From Synchiropus splendidus (Eukaryota > Chordata > Actinopteri > Syngnathiformes > Callionymidae), in contig NC_071334.1 of assembly GCF_027744825.2 (NCBI RefSeq), positions 34,999,937-35,063,936 on the forward strand: a stretch of DNA of 64,000 nucleotides, written 5' to 3'. A program made the position numbers and the translations under genes. The first letter of the stretch is position 1. Each line of letters begins with the position of its first letter. Positions 50,171 to 62,424 of this stretch are shown piece after piece. The notes beneath the pieces are model-generated. The model was given only the letters and a program-made list of their open reading frames with translations. It ran no database searches and was not told where the DNA came from.

Positions 50171-53100
50171 CATAGTCATACCACCTGCACCATGTTGTTG
50201 TTAATTATTGTGTCATTTCTTGCATCCATACTACTTCTAACTGAAACAGAAAAACAAGCTCAAACTCACTCAATTTATTGAATTCCCTTTTTTTTTTACG
50301 TACAAAAAAATGTGTCGGAGGTGTCTGTCAACAACGATTTGAAAGTGTCTCAATTGTTTTGTAACAGATGCCCCAAAAGGTTTTTCACAATTTTTTTGTC
50401 CCAAAATGTATGCTTTATTTTTGCCATAAAAAGAGGTGACTCCGATGTGAAAAATACAAAACTTGGACCAGAAACCAGCAGATGTAAAACAGAAGAAGAG
50501 GCAAGAGAAGAAAATTGACAAAAGTACAAAGGACACGCACTTTAATTTCAAGTAAAAGTATTTTTCCTACAATTATATTTTTTATATTAATACTTTTTTG
50601 TGTCACAAAAGCTTCTCTCTATATACATATTCCTTGATTTGTTGTAATTATGATTTTTTTTATTTCATTTATTTAATAATTGCATTGACATCAATTACTG
50701 TACTCTAGAATAAGATGTAGTCTTCTAAAAAAATACATTATTGTTATACTACTGTTTCAAATGTTTGCTATCGAAATTATTAATTTCTCATACAAATATC
50801 AACTCACAGGTCAGGAATAACAAATAGACTTCAAATGAAAGACTGTGCTTCAACAGTATTGGCAGCCCCATTACTGACTTAGGTTACCAGTTCAAATTTT
50901 ATTATCTAACTTGGTAAAATGGTAACTATACATGCTGGAGCGCGTATGTTGCAACCTGAGCTTTTGAGTCCCGGTGTTGTCCATTGTTCTAATCCGGAGA
51001 GGGTCCCGTCACGCTCCCTGCTCACATCTATCCCCCCTTCAGCCCCTCTGCTTCTCCAGCCGACTTCCCCTTCTGTGGTCTTATAAGGTTACACTGCAGA
51101 ACAGCGGAGGCCTTGCAGAGCTGTGTGTGTGTTCATTAGTCACTCTGTGTTCTTTCATGCATGGTTTTCAGGTGAACATTGTGTTCCTGAACTGGGCCTG
51201 GTTGTGCTTCATCAAAGAGTCCGGTTGAACCAGAAAACACCAAAGTCATTTATGAACTTTAAAAAACTCAAAAAAGCAGTTTTTGTTTAAATAGACACCA
51301 CACACACACAAACACACACTTGGATCGATAATTCAGAGTCGCCTCATGTATTGGCCTGCAGGAGGAAACCAGAGTGCCCAAAGCAGAAGTGAAGAGTAAC
51401 TGATGATGATTATTGGTTTTTCAGCAGTGCTGCTAGATTCTATTGTAGCAAAGTTCCCCAGATCTGGTTTTCCTCTGCTGACTCCCATCTCACACCCCGA
51501 TGAAGTTGTTTTTCTTCTCCTGGACGCCTAATGTGGTCAGTCTCTGTGCTCTGTGTGACTGTGCAGGCTCTCTAAATCTACACTTGACCGTCCGACTTTC
51601 CGGCCAACACAAATTGGACTCTGGGCCAAAGCCCAGTTTTTCAAAAGCTCACTTCAAAACTCCTGTGCTCATCTCGAGGCCTCCCTGTTTTTGCATTTCC
51701 ATCTTCTGGTGTCTTTTTGTCGGCTCCTTCACTTTTTCCACCTCTTCTTTCTTCCACTTGTCTGCTGCTCGCCTGGCATCCTGTCCTCCCCTGTCCTCTC
51801 TTTGCTTGGCTGGAAGGATCTTGATTCTCTCAAAATCCAGTTTGTTCGCCAAGTTTATAATTTTCCAATCCGGAGCCTAATTGTGCTTATAATTGATTGC
51901 GGCAGTGCAGGGCTGTGTTCAGTCTCACTGTCTGTATCAGGATGGAGGGGCGGAGTGACTTGCATTGTTCTTAACAAGAAGCATTTGGAGAGCCTATTCT
52001 CAATTTGTCATTGTGATAAGACTCAAGAAATGTCTGGTTGCTGCTAGACGCTCTCGGGCAGATGGACTCAACATTCTCAAACAGTTATTTCTTTTGAGAT
52101 ACGAGTTGTATTTGGCTCTAGCAGCAACACTCGCTGCTATGGAAGCAGCCACATTGACCTCAACATTAGTTTTGGCATCTTCCATGCATCAATGCCTCGG
52201 CAGCAAGCCAGGAAGCCTGGGATTCACTGGCTTTCCATGACCTTTTCCTGTATCCGAAGTGCCATCACAGAATGAACGTTCCGTTGAGAAGGAAACCAAT
52301 CTTCACCATATTCCACTGCTTGACTGGTGAGTTTTGGAATCCAGGTTTTTGTTTTCCTAAGGCCCTACACAGAATCCAAGATATATGCCCCATTGGAGGT
52401 TTGTCAGGTGACCAGGCCCATGGAAAAAGTCACTGCAATTAGTTATAGTTATTTTTGTTGTTTTGGTCCATCAGGGAAATATTTATCATGTGTTTTATAT
52501 AGTGGGTACAGTGTCAGTATTGTGACACAGGAAGCATTCCGCCAAGAGGTTGGAGCAGTGTGTTGAATGATACAAGGAGCGCTTGCTATATCCACAGCTG
52601 TCGCAGTTTGAGCAGGAGCAATTGTTCTTCTGCACTTATCCTCTTCCAAATCATCAGTGGTTTTCAGAACATCTCCAACAAGCAGCTGTCACTACTCTTG
52701 TGACTCAGAATGCTGTGAGAGCGGCAAATCCTGTGAGGTTTTAATGCTGAAGACAATGGTGCCATTGTGTCGTGGGCCACATTGTGACTAAATGGTTCAT
52801 AATACTAGCATCTCCCACTCCGTGTCAACACACTGTCGACCCCTCTGGCTGAGAGAGGCAGAGCTGCACAGCAGCCGCTTTGTCATTTTTTGTACATTTA
52901 TTTTAAAACAATGGGGCTCCATCTGTGCAGCAGGCTCGCTGTGCCTTCCAGAGGTGCTTCCCTTTGTGCGATTTTCCCTAAAAACACATCCCTCTTGCAC
53001 ACAGTTTATCAGCCTTTGTGTTCCCTGGTAAAAAGTTGATTTTGTTCTAAATGGACAATTCCACAGTTCTGTGATCCCGGAAATCATAGTGCTCTGTAGG

Positions 53101-53495
53101 AACTACAACTGTCAAGATATGCAAAGCGACCTTACTCTATTCTCAGGAACAGACTTCTTGTTAGCGTGCTAGCACGCTAGTGTGCTAGCCTTGTTGTCAG
53201 TGTCGCGCTGTGAAGGTATACAGAGGAGGCAATGATGAAATCTACGGAAGCTCAAATGGTGTGCCACTAACACGAGAAGTAAAAACTCAAGTTTTCTTTT
53301 TTTTTTTTTTTTAATCGTATGCAAAAAGAAATCGTATTTATTGAACTCAACCCAGGTCTGGTTGAAAGCTCAACCGTTTGGTGAAGTAGAAATGCTTCTG
53401 TTCTTATTCCAAGAAGCTGGATCACATAGCCTGGTCATCTTGTCCAGATATTGCCATGTACACCGACAGCAGGAATTTTGAACTCCAGAATCATA
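50171..53495. other. noncoding stretch, nothing firm
   Basis: AT-rich around 50520-50800; a CA repeat near 51299; a short LINE/SINE-tail-like phrase CAGGAGGAAACCAGAGTGCC at about 51359; a small GCTAGCAC hairpin at 53168-53189; a poly-T tract near 53297-53312. No exon recognised. Confidence 0.55.
53168..53189. repeat. 8-bp inverted repeat, 6-nt loop
   Basis: GCTAGCAC, GCTAGT, GTGCTAGC. It is part of a short run of GCTAG-containing units (53164-53189). Confidence 0.85.
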
Positions 53496-53497
53496 TA

Positions 53498-54094
53498 CAG
53501 TGGTACCTCGGTTTTCGAACGTCCCGGACTTCCAACAAATCGGAGTTCGAACAAAAATTTCAAGATTTTTTTGCTTCGGATTTAAAACGAAAATCCAGAA
53601 CGCCCCCGAAAAAAGCCGGAAAAAACATAACGTGCACAGACCGATCAGCTGACCCACGACGCACTTTGTTATTGTGTATAACACAGCCTCTGTATGCAGA
53701 CGTGTCCCGTTAGCTACATTTACTGACTGTTTTTTCTTCATATTGAGGTGTAGTACCTTTCCTGGGATGAGGCGAGTCTCGGACAGAGCATTACTTGGCT
53801 GTTTGGCTGTGACTTAGAAGCGCACATTCAGAGCTGGACACGCACCGGGCACCTCTTCACTTCTGGAGAGATGTCACTCACTCGGCAACCCCTCCCACAT
53901 GCAGCGGCCACACACATAGAGGAACAGTGCACCTGCAGCAGACACTCTACATTCACTCCTACAAAAGTCTATTTTAAGGCTTGGAACGCATTATTTCTTT
54001 TTCCATTCATTGTAATGGGAAAAATTGATTCAGATTTCGAACAAATCAAACGGCCGTCTGGAACGGATTGTGGTCGAGAACTGAGGTACCACTG
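53498..54094. mobile_element. Tigger/pogo-style MITE with TA target-site duplication
   Basis: A 597-bp element is bounded by TA at 53496-53497 and TA at 54095-54096. The left end is CAGTGGTACCTCGGTTTTCG; the reverse-complemented right end is CAGTGGTACCTCAGTTCTCG, with only 2 mismatches in 20. Weaker similarity extends inward, with TTCGAAC/TTCGAA and runs rich in CGAA. There is no transposase frame, so it must be mobilised in trans. The CAGTGGTACCTC start and TA duplication are characteristic of pogo/Tigger-type or related mariner elements. Both ends still look intact, so it is probably younger than the LINE debris. Confidence 0.88.
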
Positions 54095-54099
54095 TATAC

Positions 54100-56400
54100 G
54101 TTTTCCTGGGAATACCTGAGAAGGCTTCAGAAGAGCTTGTGGAGGTTTCTGGATAGAACCAATGCCTCTGTGACCTCAAATCACAAGCAGAAAAGAAGGC
54201 TGTGTTTGTATGTGGAAATTGTTGGAAGCTACTCAGTTATTGTAATATTGAACCTTTTTTGGATACAAACGTATTACTATAAGTGTGTAGTCCTGTACGT
54301 CCAGCGGATCCCCTCGGGTCGGGTCAGTTTTTCTGTTAATCACGTAGGATTTGTGTTTCTCATAACAGAGCTGGGGGGAGCGAGGGCTGTGTATCATTTG
54401 TACTCACCGCTGCAACAAATCGGCTCCGGACACTGAACATAATTCCGTGCCAGCATATTAGATACCATGAAAGACATCCTCAAAGTTCCCACTGGAACTC
54501 CACCTCTGCTCTCCTCTGCACATGACAGTAAGGTTCACATTCCGTCGCACAAAGGTTCTGCTGCAGTTCCCACGTGCTTCTGTCACAGTCAAATCAAAGT
54601 AGACACTTGCAGATTTACCGGGTCAGTCTCATGTCGCTGAATGATCTTTATCATGGTGGGGCAATTAGAGCTGGATGCAGATCAGAGGCTGCTCTCATGG
54701 AATATAGCTGAAGTCTGGGCCTCTGAACGGGGCGGTTACGTCAACTCTTTACAGCATAGTTTGGCTGCAAATGAAAGAAATCATAACAATTGATAGCGGC
54801 CCAGGTATTTCATGATTGTTCACGGTGAAAATGGCTCTATGCTGTGCTGTGAATCACATCTGTGGAAATATTGTTTCATAATTGAAGGCTGTAGGATCCA
54901 GGTGAAATAATGAAACGGCTCAATCGGACAATAAAATAAGGCTTATGATAATCATCCTCATAAGTTTCAACCTGACTCGTGGAAAAGTGGTGTAATGTGA
55001 AAGGTAGACGACAGTCTTCTGGGCTGAATGATCACATTTATTTTGAGAGCGGTCAGGCCAGCGCAGGAGAACTCTGTTTTTTCCTGACTTTTTTTGTCGA
55101 GGGATTTAAATGCCTGGCTGAAGGGGCGGGGGGTTAAGGACAGATGTCTGACAGCGGACGATGCAGCAAAGCTGAGAAATTATTGACCTTCAAGCAACAG
55201 GTTGTCCTGTTGAGCTTCTCCCCGAGTCTGACATCGTAAAGCTGCCAGTCGGCTGTTGCGAGCCTGTTACCAGACTCAGCAGGTGCTGAGGCCCGAAGCA
55301 CTTCTCATTAACACACAACAAGCGCCACTGCTTGCTTGTTACTATCCCCAAACAAGCACGTGTGAAACTGCAAATTATCACCCATTTAGCAGTAACCCTC
55401 GTGTCAGCTCCTGTTTCCACTTTCCCCTGTGTGGCTGTGTTTGCCCAACACAGGCCTGAGAGACAGACTTCAACTGTGCCTGTGTTGCCTGAGGTTAGCT
55501 TCACGGTCACACTCATCTCTGTATTTCATGTGCATTTTAACATGAGATGACCCAAGCATGGATCGCAGCCTTCTATGACTTCAGCCATGTGCGGGACATT
55601 TGACCCCGGAATCTGCTGCAGGTGCAGCTCAGAAAGTTTTTCGCAAGCTCTCTCATTAGAATCACCTTGGGGCCCGTTTGGTCAATCCAATTTCATCTTG
55701 TGTAATGAAAAGCTGAGGGCTGTTCTGTCGTCAGCTGGTAATAACTGATGATTATTCGGAGACTAGCGTGCTGAGAGGCTGCTCGTTGGATGTTTGATCT
55801 ATTCCAGCGAATCTACATTGTTGTGAACTACAGTGATATGGTGGTGCGAACAGGCTCTTAGCAAAGATTTTGAAAAAGACCTCCAGTGCCCACCTTCAGC
55901 ACATTCCCCTCCTGACAGACCAGGTCATCGACTGACATAACAAGTTGCTTTGTAAAAAAAAGAAGATCTATTTGTACAAAAACATCTTGTTATGAAAACA
56001 AGCCTCTGAGTCAAATAACAGAGAAGAACTCAGTAGCTGTTGCCACAAGAACACTCTCAGATGCAGAGGTCTCCTGGGCAGCGGTTTTACTTGACTGCCC
56101 ATGACTAATAAAAAAAAATGATAATGATTCTTTCCCTTACTACAAGCTAAATGTCACACAGTTTTGTTTACCTTCTTTGATATGTTTATGCAAAATAAGC
56201 ATATAGTTGTATCAGCTGTGTATTTGTGATGGTTTTCTATCGCGCCTTTAAAGAATCATTCATTTAAACATTTTAGTCAGGTCAGAGGGAGAGGACCGGC
56301 ATCACAGAGTCTCTTTTCACTGAATTACATTGGATGCCAGTTAGTATCGATAAACTCTTATGTGGTGCCCACCTTTCTTTTATGTCACACGCTGCCCAGA
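54100..56400. other. noncoding stretch, nothing firm
   Basis: Only short random frames; no repeat or exon recognised. Confidence 0.55.
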
Positions 56401-56403
56401 GAA

Positions 56404-56513
56404 TCAGGATATGCCACGGAAGATGCAACACGTGCCTCAGTTGAAAGCCTTATGCGTCAGTATAGGACGCAAAAGTCCACATTCCCAAAGTTAATATATG
56501 ACACCATGTGAGG
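56404..56513 (+). mobile_element. partial MITE copy, right end only
   Basis: It starts TCAGGATATGCCACGGAAGA, has GCGTCAGTATAGGACGCAAA, AGTCCACATTCCCAAAG and ends TTAATATATGACACCATGTGAGG. It aligns along its length with 47884-48027 (TCAGGATATGCCGCGGCTGG ... AAGACGCAAAAGTTCACTTC ... TCAATATATTAC ... AGTGAGG), minus a short internal deletion. The left terminal repeat is absent. Confidence 0.7.
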
Positions 56514-59500
56514 GAGGCAATAGCAATGGAGGTTGGTAGTTAATGGATTTACTTCTGTACTTCATTTGTACTGAAGAGAACATAAAAGATTTGAACATGC
56601 GTATACAATCCTGGCAATCCACTCTGCAGTTTGTCAGAAACGTTTGCTGACGTGGGTTCTTTTGTGTTTGCAGAATTTCCTCAAGACCCTAGCGTGCTCG
56701 CTGCCACGTCATGGAACGCGACCAGTGGTGGTAAATATCTGTACTTCCTTTCTACAGTCAACCACTGAAAGTGAAAAAATTCACAAACACACACTTCTGT
56801 TTTAACACAAGACCTCAACCATGTGCGCAAATGCATTCCCATATGTGTTGAATATCTTAAATCCGCTATTACGGGTTGTCCACTGTTCCGGCTCTGACTC
56901 CAGTGTAAGATAATCAGCGGAACAAATTACACGTTGATCCACTCGGCATATGGAAGTGCGGACAGAGATGCATCTTGCAATTTCATCTGACCTACTTTGT
57001 GTCATCTCTGAAAATTCTGCTGGTGGTTTTGCCAAAATTACTCTCACCTTGTGCTTAAACCCTGTTTGCCAGTTCTTTGCATCAAGCAGTCACCAGCACA
57101 TCTATGGACAATTTAGAGTCAACGCAGTGCTTTTGCACTGAGGTTGGAGACAAGACTTGCCTCATAGTCCTATCCAACCTGCGAGCCAAAATGAATACTC
57201 GTTGCCGTTAGAATGTTCTTAAAAATGTGAAACAATTGCACAAAAGAATTGTTGTGGGACTTTGATTCACTCATGAAAGTCTGATAGTTTGTCTTCGGTC
57301 TGGAGGATGTAATCGCCTGCCCAGATTTAAATCTGCATAGTGGAAAACATTAACGTTTTGCTCCTCTACTTAAAGTCATTTTTGGGATGTGTACTCCAAG
57401 TTGTAGGATTTATCGGTGCATCTTGCTCCCTCTTCACTCTCCCCTGGGCTCCGCAAGCTCTCATCCGCCTTCACCCCCCCAGCAAAGATCGTGAGATTTG
57501 GAAAAGCTTCAACAAGACATTTTGCTGAACTTGACTTCAGCCTTGGCTTGTTTACTTTGTTTAATTCATGACTGGCTGTGGACAATTTGCCTACAACGTC
57601 CGTCGCAAAGCAGATTTTGTGAATGAAGACAAGACTGAGGGACAGCTGAGCGAGTGCAATTGTGGACCATATTCCAAAAACAGAAATGCCTTTTTCTTTG
57701 TATTCCAAGTGAAACATTTTTGACTCATAAATAAAATGAATGATAAATTGTCCAAACTGCATTCAAATTTTTTTTAAAGACTTACTCAGAAGTAATAAAA
57801 ATAAAAACAGAAAAACACATTCAAGAAGAAGTCCCAGCAATTCATTCACAAATTCAATCCAATTCCATAATCAGAAAGGATAAGCTTTTCATTTTGTATT
57901 AAAGCAGATTTTTTACTGGTTAATAAAAGTAATAAACAGCATTTTCTCGACCCGCGAATAAAAGGTCCATAATTCAAATTGAAGTGGCCATCCCGAGTGG
58001 CGCAGGAGACTGATGTTACAGGCCTTTGTCCCTGAAAGAATGGACAACCACAGGCTTCTAGAGACTGCCAGTTGTCCCTGGCCTCATGGTTGACTGGGGC
58101 TACGTATTGTAGCTGAACCTGGGATGCATCTTCGGAACCAAAACCAAAGCCAACTACCATGACTGCTGGTGGATATTTTTACCTCATTGAGCCGGCCTCC
58201 ATTTGTGCTGGTCTGTCTAAAATCAGGTCTTGATAACCCCAAATTCTACATGGTGTCTTGGTCATAATATGATGGGTGTGACATTCTTTGATTTGTGTGG
58301 ACTGTAAAGAAACGTAAAGCGCATCAGTCCTCCAAGGAGGCTGTGCCCCATTCGGCACATTGTCATTTTGTTTTGTCTTATTTTTTTTTTTTTGTGCGTC
58401 CATCGCCTACCTTGTATGCTGTGCTGCAGTTTGACCTGATTTAAATAAAAGTCACCTCCCAGTCTGCCATGTTGTGGTCCAGACTCGCCGTGCTGCCCCT
58501 CAGGTTTCTTGGTCCGAGACTGGAAATCAAAGCCTCAGTCCTTTCAGTTATTGAATGATGGTTCACATATGGAAAACAACACGGCTGGTTAAACGAAAAT
58601 GTATCATTGTGCCGCTGACATGAACACTTTGTGTACAGTGTGGTCGTGTGGGTGTGCGCCTGTTTGTGCACCTCCGTGTCAGTGTTTATACGAAACCCCG
58701 AAATATGCCGGTCGATGACAGGGTGCCGTTTAGTCACTTGCCACATTAAAGGGACGGTCCGCGGCGAGGTTTGAATTTCACCATGCTCCTGGTGCCAAAT
58801 ACCACAACACTCACCACGAGACAATTACACACAGACACTGGAAGGATGTCGCTTTTTCCCCCTTTGCCTCTTTATCCTCTCTTGTTGTGTCTGTCCTTCC
58901 ATCTGAACTGATCTGTTTCCAGTTATACTTGCAGCTATTAAACAGCCACGAAGCTCTAAGGTTTCTCATCCAAATTAACTAGAGATAAGTGATAGAAAGT
59001 GTCTGTGAGCTCATTGCCAAGCACTTAAGTCATTATTTAAGTGTTGCTTGGATAATATATCATTCAAGTGTCACATTATCCGTTGGTGGGTTTCAAACCT
59101 CAAGTTTAAGCCTTAAGACTTTCGATGCCTGTTACACTACTTCTTTTTTGTATGATCATCAAGTTGCTTCTATCACCCGTTCTTTCTACCAGCAGAAAAA
59201 ATATATTGAAAATAAATTAAAGATGACTTAAAAGAATCATTGTGTTCTACATATATATGGCTATTTCTATGCAGATGACATCCAGACATTAATCATATGA
59301 AATGATGTATATCTCTTGATGTTTGCAGCTGTTTATGACACAGTTTACTACATGATTTTGTAGTGTGTTTGATAAGAAATAGAAAGCCAGACAACTTTTG
59401 TTACTCTGCCTTAAACATGTGAAATGCCAAGACCGATATGCCTACTGCCTTCTCACATATATCATGTGACTGTGTAAAAAATCTATTGAAGTGAGTTTTG

Positions 59501-61105
59501 TGTTCTTGGTGGTGAAATGTAAGACGTGTGTGGCGGGCAGCCTGGTTCCAACAGTGTAACGGTTCGTGGCAAGTCAACACAAGTCAACAATATCAGAGAC
59601 TTTATAGTCCAATTAGTCGGTTTATGACCCCCAGGCGTTGCACAGGTGGAGGGCAGATGTTACGGTGACATCAAATGAAGAGAATAAGTGAACAGATGTG
59701 GATTTGTGTAATATAAGGGCTAGGACGTGACAAGTTTCTTGGGGTCCTGGGTTCCCTGGGACCTGGGTTCTCTGGATCGACCAATCGAAATAACAGCAGC
59801 ACACGGAACCCATGACCCGTGTCAAGCAGGCCAAAACCCTCGTAGGTCCACGGCCACGGCCTGAAGCACGATGAGTAGGTCTCCTGGCCCCATGTGTTGT
59901 GTAACACGTACACGTCAGAATATTAGAATAAATTTAGCATGCAGAACAATTGCTGCTATTACAAAAATGAATCAGTCAAAAAGTAAACTGATTTAAAGTA
60001 AGTCCTCAACCAAAGTTGTAACTGTAGATGGAAAACAATGGAATGCTTTGACCTCGAAGTGTAAACAGCATCATGATAACAACCATCTCATGCTGTGAAA
60101 GATTTATTGCCTCCACATGACAGACTAAATATGGCTCAGTTTTTATTTGAGAATTCAAAGCAAACAGCAAACAAACTTGATAGCTGTGTGTTAGATGGAA
60201 TACGGACCAGACCACAAAACAAAGTGTGCTTTTATTGCTACACCTCAGCAACACATGGAATGGTCTCCCTTTTGCAGTAACTTTTCACAAATCAGTGATT
60301 CTTTTTTTTCATTCCAATATGAAGACCACTCTGAAACACTTTTCAGTAGAACCAAGGGTCATTCTAGCACCTTACAAGAGTGGATTTTGTCGTTCAGCAG
60401 TGCAGCTTGCCTGACATGCTGCGTCACGCTAAACTAGATCTCCTTCTTTAGAGTGGGCGGCACTGCACATTTGCTACCAAAATGTAATTTGTTCAAAGCT
60501 GCTTTACTTGTTTTTGCTTAATCACATGCGTGATCCTCACAACCTTTCAATCGTCTCTTCTGACTTTATCATCCATCCTCCTTCACACTCAACTCAAAGT
60601 ATGTGTGACCAGTTTGTGCTCTTCCTGTCTTGTTTGCATTGGCCTGTCGCAGCATTTCTGCATACTTAACATTGGTTTTCGGGGTTGAGAAGGCTGTCCA
60701 GCAGTTTTTTCATGGCACAAACACCAATGTTTTCCTTGCACATTAAACTCTTAGGTGGGCTTTCCTGTATGTTTTTCCTTCAACACGACAAGGAGGGGGA
60801 GGTGTGAGCCATCTTAAAAAGTTTTCTTTTTCCATCAATGTTTATTTCTTTAAATATTGTCCATTGTGTTTCACCAGGAGCTTCAGCAACATGCAAAGTG
60901 GGTGCTTTCGTTGGCGAGGCGTAATAACTTCACTGTGTGTTTGACAGGCTGTTTAATACTGTTCTGCTGAGTGTTTGGCGATGTGCTCCTGACAGCACTT
61001 GCAATACAGTTTCACTCTGGCTTAATTTACTCCTCAATCCGTCAGTATTTCTCTTATCGCTTCATTGCCTCCCCATGTCCTCATCCAAACTGTTACTTCT
61101 TCCAG
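56514..61105. other. noncoding stretch up to the Ig exon acceptor
   Basis: No exon, promoter or named repeat recognised. The final part (61030-61105) is the pyrimidine-rich 3' end of the intron, closing with TTACTTCTTCCAG. Confidence 0.6.
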
Positions 61106-61396
61106 GACCCTTATTCATCCATCTGGATGCCGAGTTAAACAACATCAGCACATCACTGGGCCTCACCGCCGAGCTCTACTGCCGTGTGTCTGGTAACCCC
61201 GTGCCCACGTTCCGATGGCTGAAGAACGACGCCCCTGTGGTGCAAGAGCCACGTCGGATCTCCTACAGATCCACACCGTATGGTTCCCGTCTACGCATAC
61301 GCAATCTGGACACTACGGACACGGGCTACTTCCAGTGTGTGGCCACCAACAGCCAGGGGATGGTGTCTACCACTGGGGTACTATATGTCAAATTTG
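61106..61396 (+). CDS. ror1: ror1 exon encoding the extracellular Ig domain
   Basis: ROR1 is a single-pass receptor tyrosine kinase-like protein that binds Wnt5a-type ligands. This exon gives its N-terminal Ig C2-type domain, outside the cell. Translation gives 96 whole codons plus split codons at both ends. The Ig cysteines are C26 and C78 of the exon product, 52 residues apart. The core tryptophan lies in FRWLKND, and the DTGYFQC motif is intact. An N-glycosylation site, N13-I-S, sits at the start. The stretches [11 protein letters not shown] and [20 protein letters not shown] are near-identical to vertebrate ROR proteins; RIRNLD, GYFQC and the final VKFG favour ROR1 over ROR2 (RIQDLD, GYYQC, VRLG). 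The acceptor is a pyrimidine tract plus CAG ending at 61105 and the donor is G/GTAAGT at 61397. Both ends are phase 1, so the 291 nt are symmetric. The upstream open frame with an ATG at 60937 is intronic and not a start. Orthology to ror1 rather than a fish duplicate is inferred. Confidence 0.94.
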
Positions 61397-61760
61397 GTAA
61401 GTCTTTAGCTTCATTTTCTTACATGTTGAACGCCTAAAAGTTCCTGATACGTCTCAGAACTTTAGTGAGAGTATCTAGTTCTGGTCCATCTTTTTCTTCA
61501 GGGTTACACCAGTGTTCGACAGAGATTTCAGGATATAGTGTAGTGCGCATGAAGCAACATTATATGATGAAGGTAAAACTAATGGAAAATGGAAATTTAG
61601 CAACTCCAACTGTGGTTCCACGATAGCGCCGCAAGACAAGCATTCTAGTTCCAGTCTTCGCTTCTTTGCATTTTGACATTGTCATGTATTGTTTAGAAAG
61701 GGCTCTCTGCACTGACATTTTTGTCCCAATAACTTAAATAATAATGTATCTATTTTACAG
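61397..61760 (+). other. ror1 intron between Ig exon and microexon
   Basis: This is a short 364-nt intron with GTAAGT donor and TTTTACAG acceptor. If retained, translation adds [12 protein letters not shown] and stops at 61435-61437. No repeat or other gene was recognised in it. Confidence 0.85.
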
Positions 61761-61794
61761 ATCCCCTACCGACGCAAATGACAGGTCGACCAAC
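61761..61794 (+). CDS. ror1: ror1 microexon: linker between Ig domain and cysteine-rich domain
   Basis: This 34-nt exon is bounded by TATTTTACAG and GTAAGT, both strong splice sites. Joined in phase to the Ig exon it continues the frame as D-PLPTQMTGRP-T. That fits the short proline-rich linker following VKFG in ROR1 (GPPPTASPGYSD in human), with shared P, PT and G positions. From memory, vertebrate ROR1 genes have a very small exon at this place. It enters in phase 1 and leaves in phase 2. Skipping it would therefore shift the frame into the Frizzled-like domain, so it is expected to be constitutive. The next exon is not within the window. Evidence is splice sites, phase and position; such a short peptide alone would not be convincing. 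Confidence 0.8.
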
Positions 61795-62424
61795 GTAAGT
61801 TGAATCTCTTTTTGTGGTTTCAGTTTTGTGTATTCCATGTTAGTCAGCACTAGGAGATAAGCTCACAAGGCCCAATCAACGAAAAATACTCGGTGGTGGA
61901 AAACACACGCATACACGAGGATATAACTACAACTATGAGAAATGAAGAGTGAGAACTACAAAACGCTCACATGCGGATCAATTAGCAAAGGAGGAAAGTG
62001 AAACAGGGAAAACAAGAACTAAGAAAGCAGCTGAAAGGGAAATCGAGCGCGCACAGGATTTAGAAAATTCAAGGGAACGTAGCGTGAGAGTTGAGTCTTG
62101 GGAGAGTTTTCCATGAGGCACGCGAAGAAACCATCTGGCGGCACGAGCTGCCGTCGAGGTATTGATATCCGTGGAAGGCTTGATCATCAAATACACGCCA
62201 GCTGTGCCGCTCGAGAAGCTGGAGGAAAAGCAGGAAAAGGAAACGCAGAAACAACCGGGAGTCGCCAAAATAAAAGCATGAGAAGACACGGACATGGCAA
62301 TAACAAAACAGACATACAAAGTGCAGACATGACTGTCGCCAGTCAAGGCTGCAGCATGGCAGCAAAAAGACCACCACTAGGAGGCATCATTTGAAGAGCT
62401 TGTCCTGTCTGCATCTGTTATGTG

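Larger units (their letters stand above)
1..61105 (+). other. long noncoding region upstream of the Ig exon, probably ror1 intron
   Basis: About 61 kb before the Ig exon contains no exon that I can assign to any gene. The Ig exon starts mid-codon, so at least one earlier exon exists. The ROR1 signal peptide and the short pre-Ig exon were looked for by motif and not found; a 70-nt exon with low conservation could easily be missed by eye. Vertebrate ROR1 genes have very long 5' introns, so an intron is the most economical explanation, but an intergenic portion at the left cannot be excluded. Confidence 0.55.

Noticed and set aside
51649..51852. Minus-strand K/E-rich 67-codon frame (looks like a coiled coil)
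   Set aside because: Its composition follows from a CT-rich plus strand; no splice sites or family match.
58000..58100. GAGTGGCGCAGGAG resembling a polymerase III box A
   Set aside because: No box B at a suitable distance and no tRNA fold.
60937..61105. Open frame with an ATG at 60937 running into the Ig exon
   Set aside because: It crosses a good splice acceptor at 61105 and its residues before the Ig domain do not resemble ROR N-termini; the frame is an accident of intron sequence.
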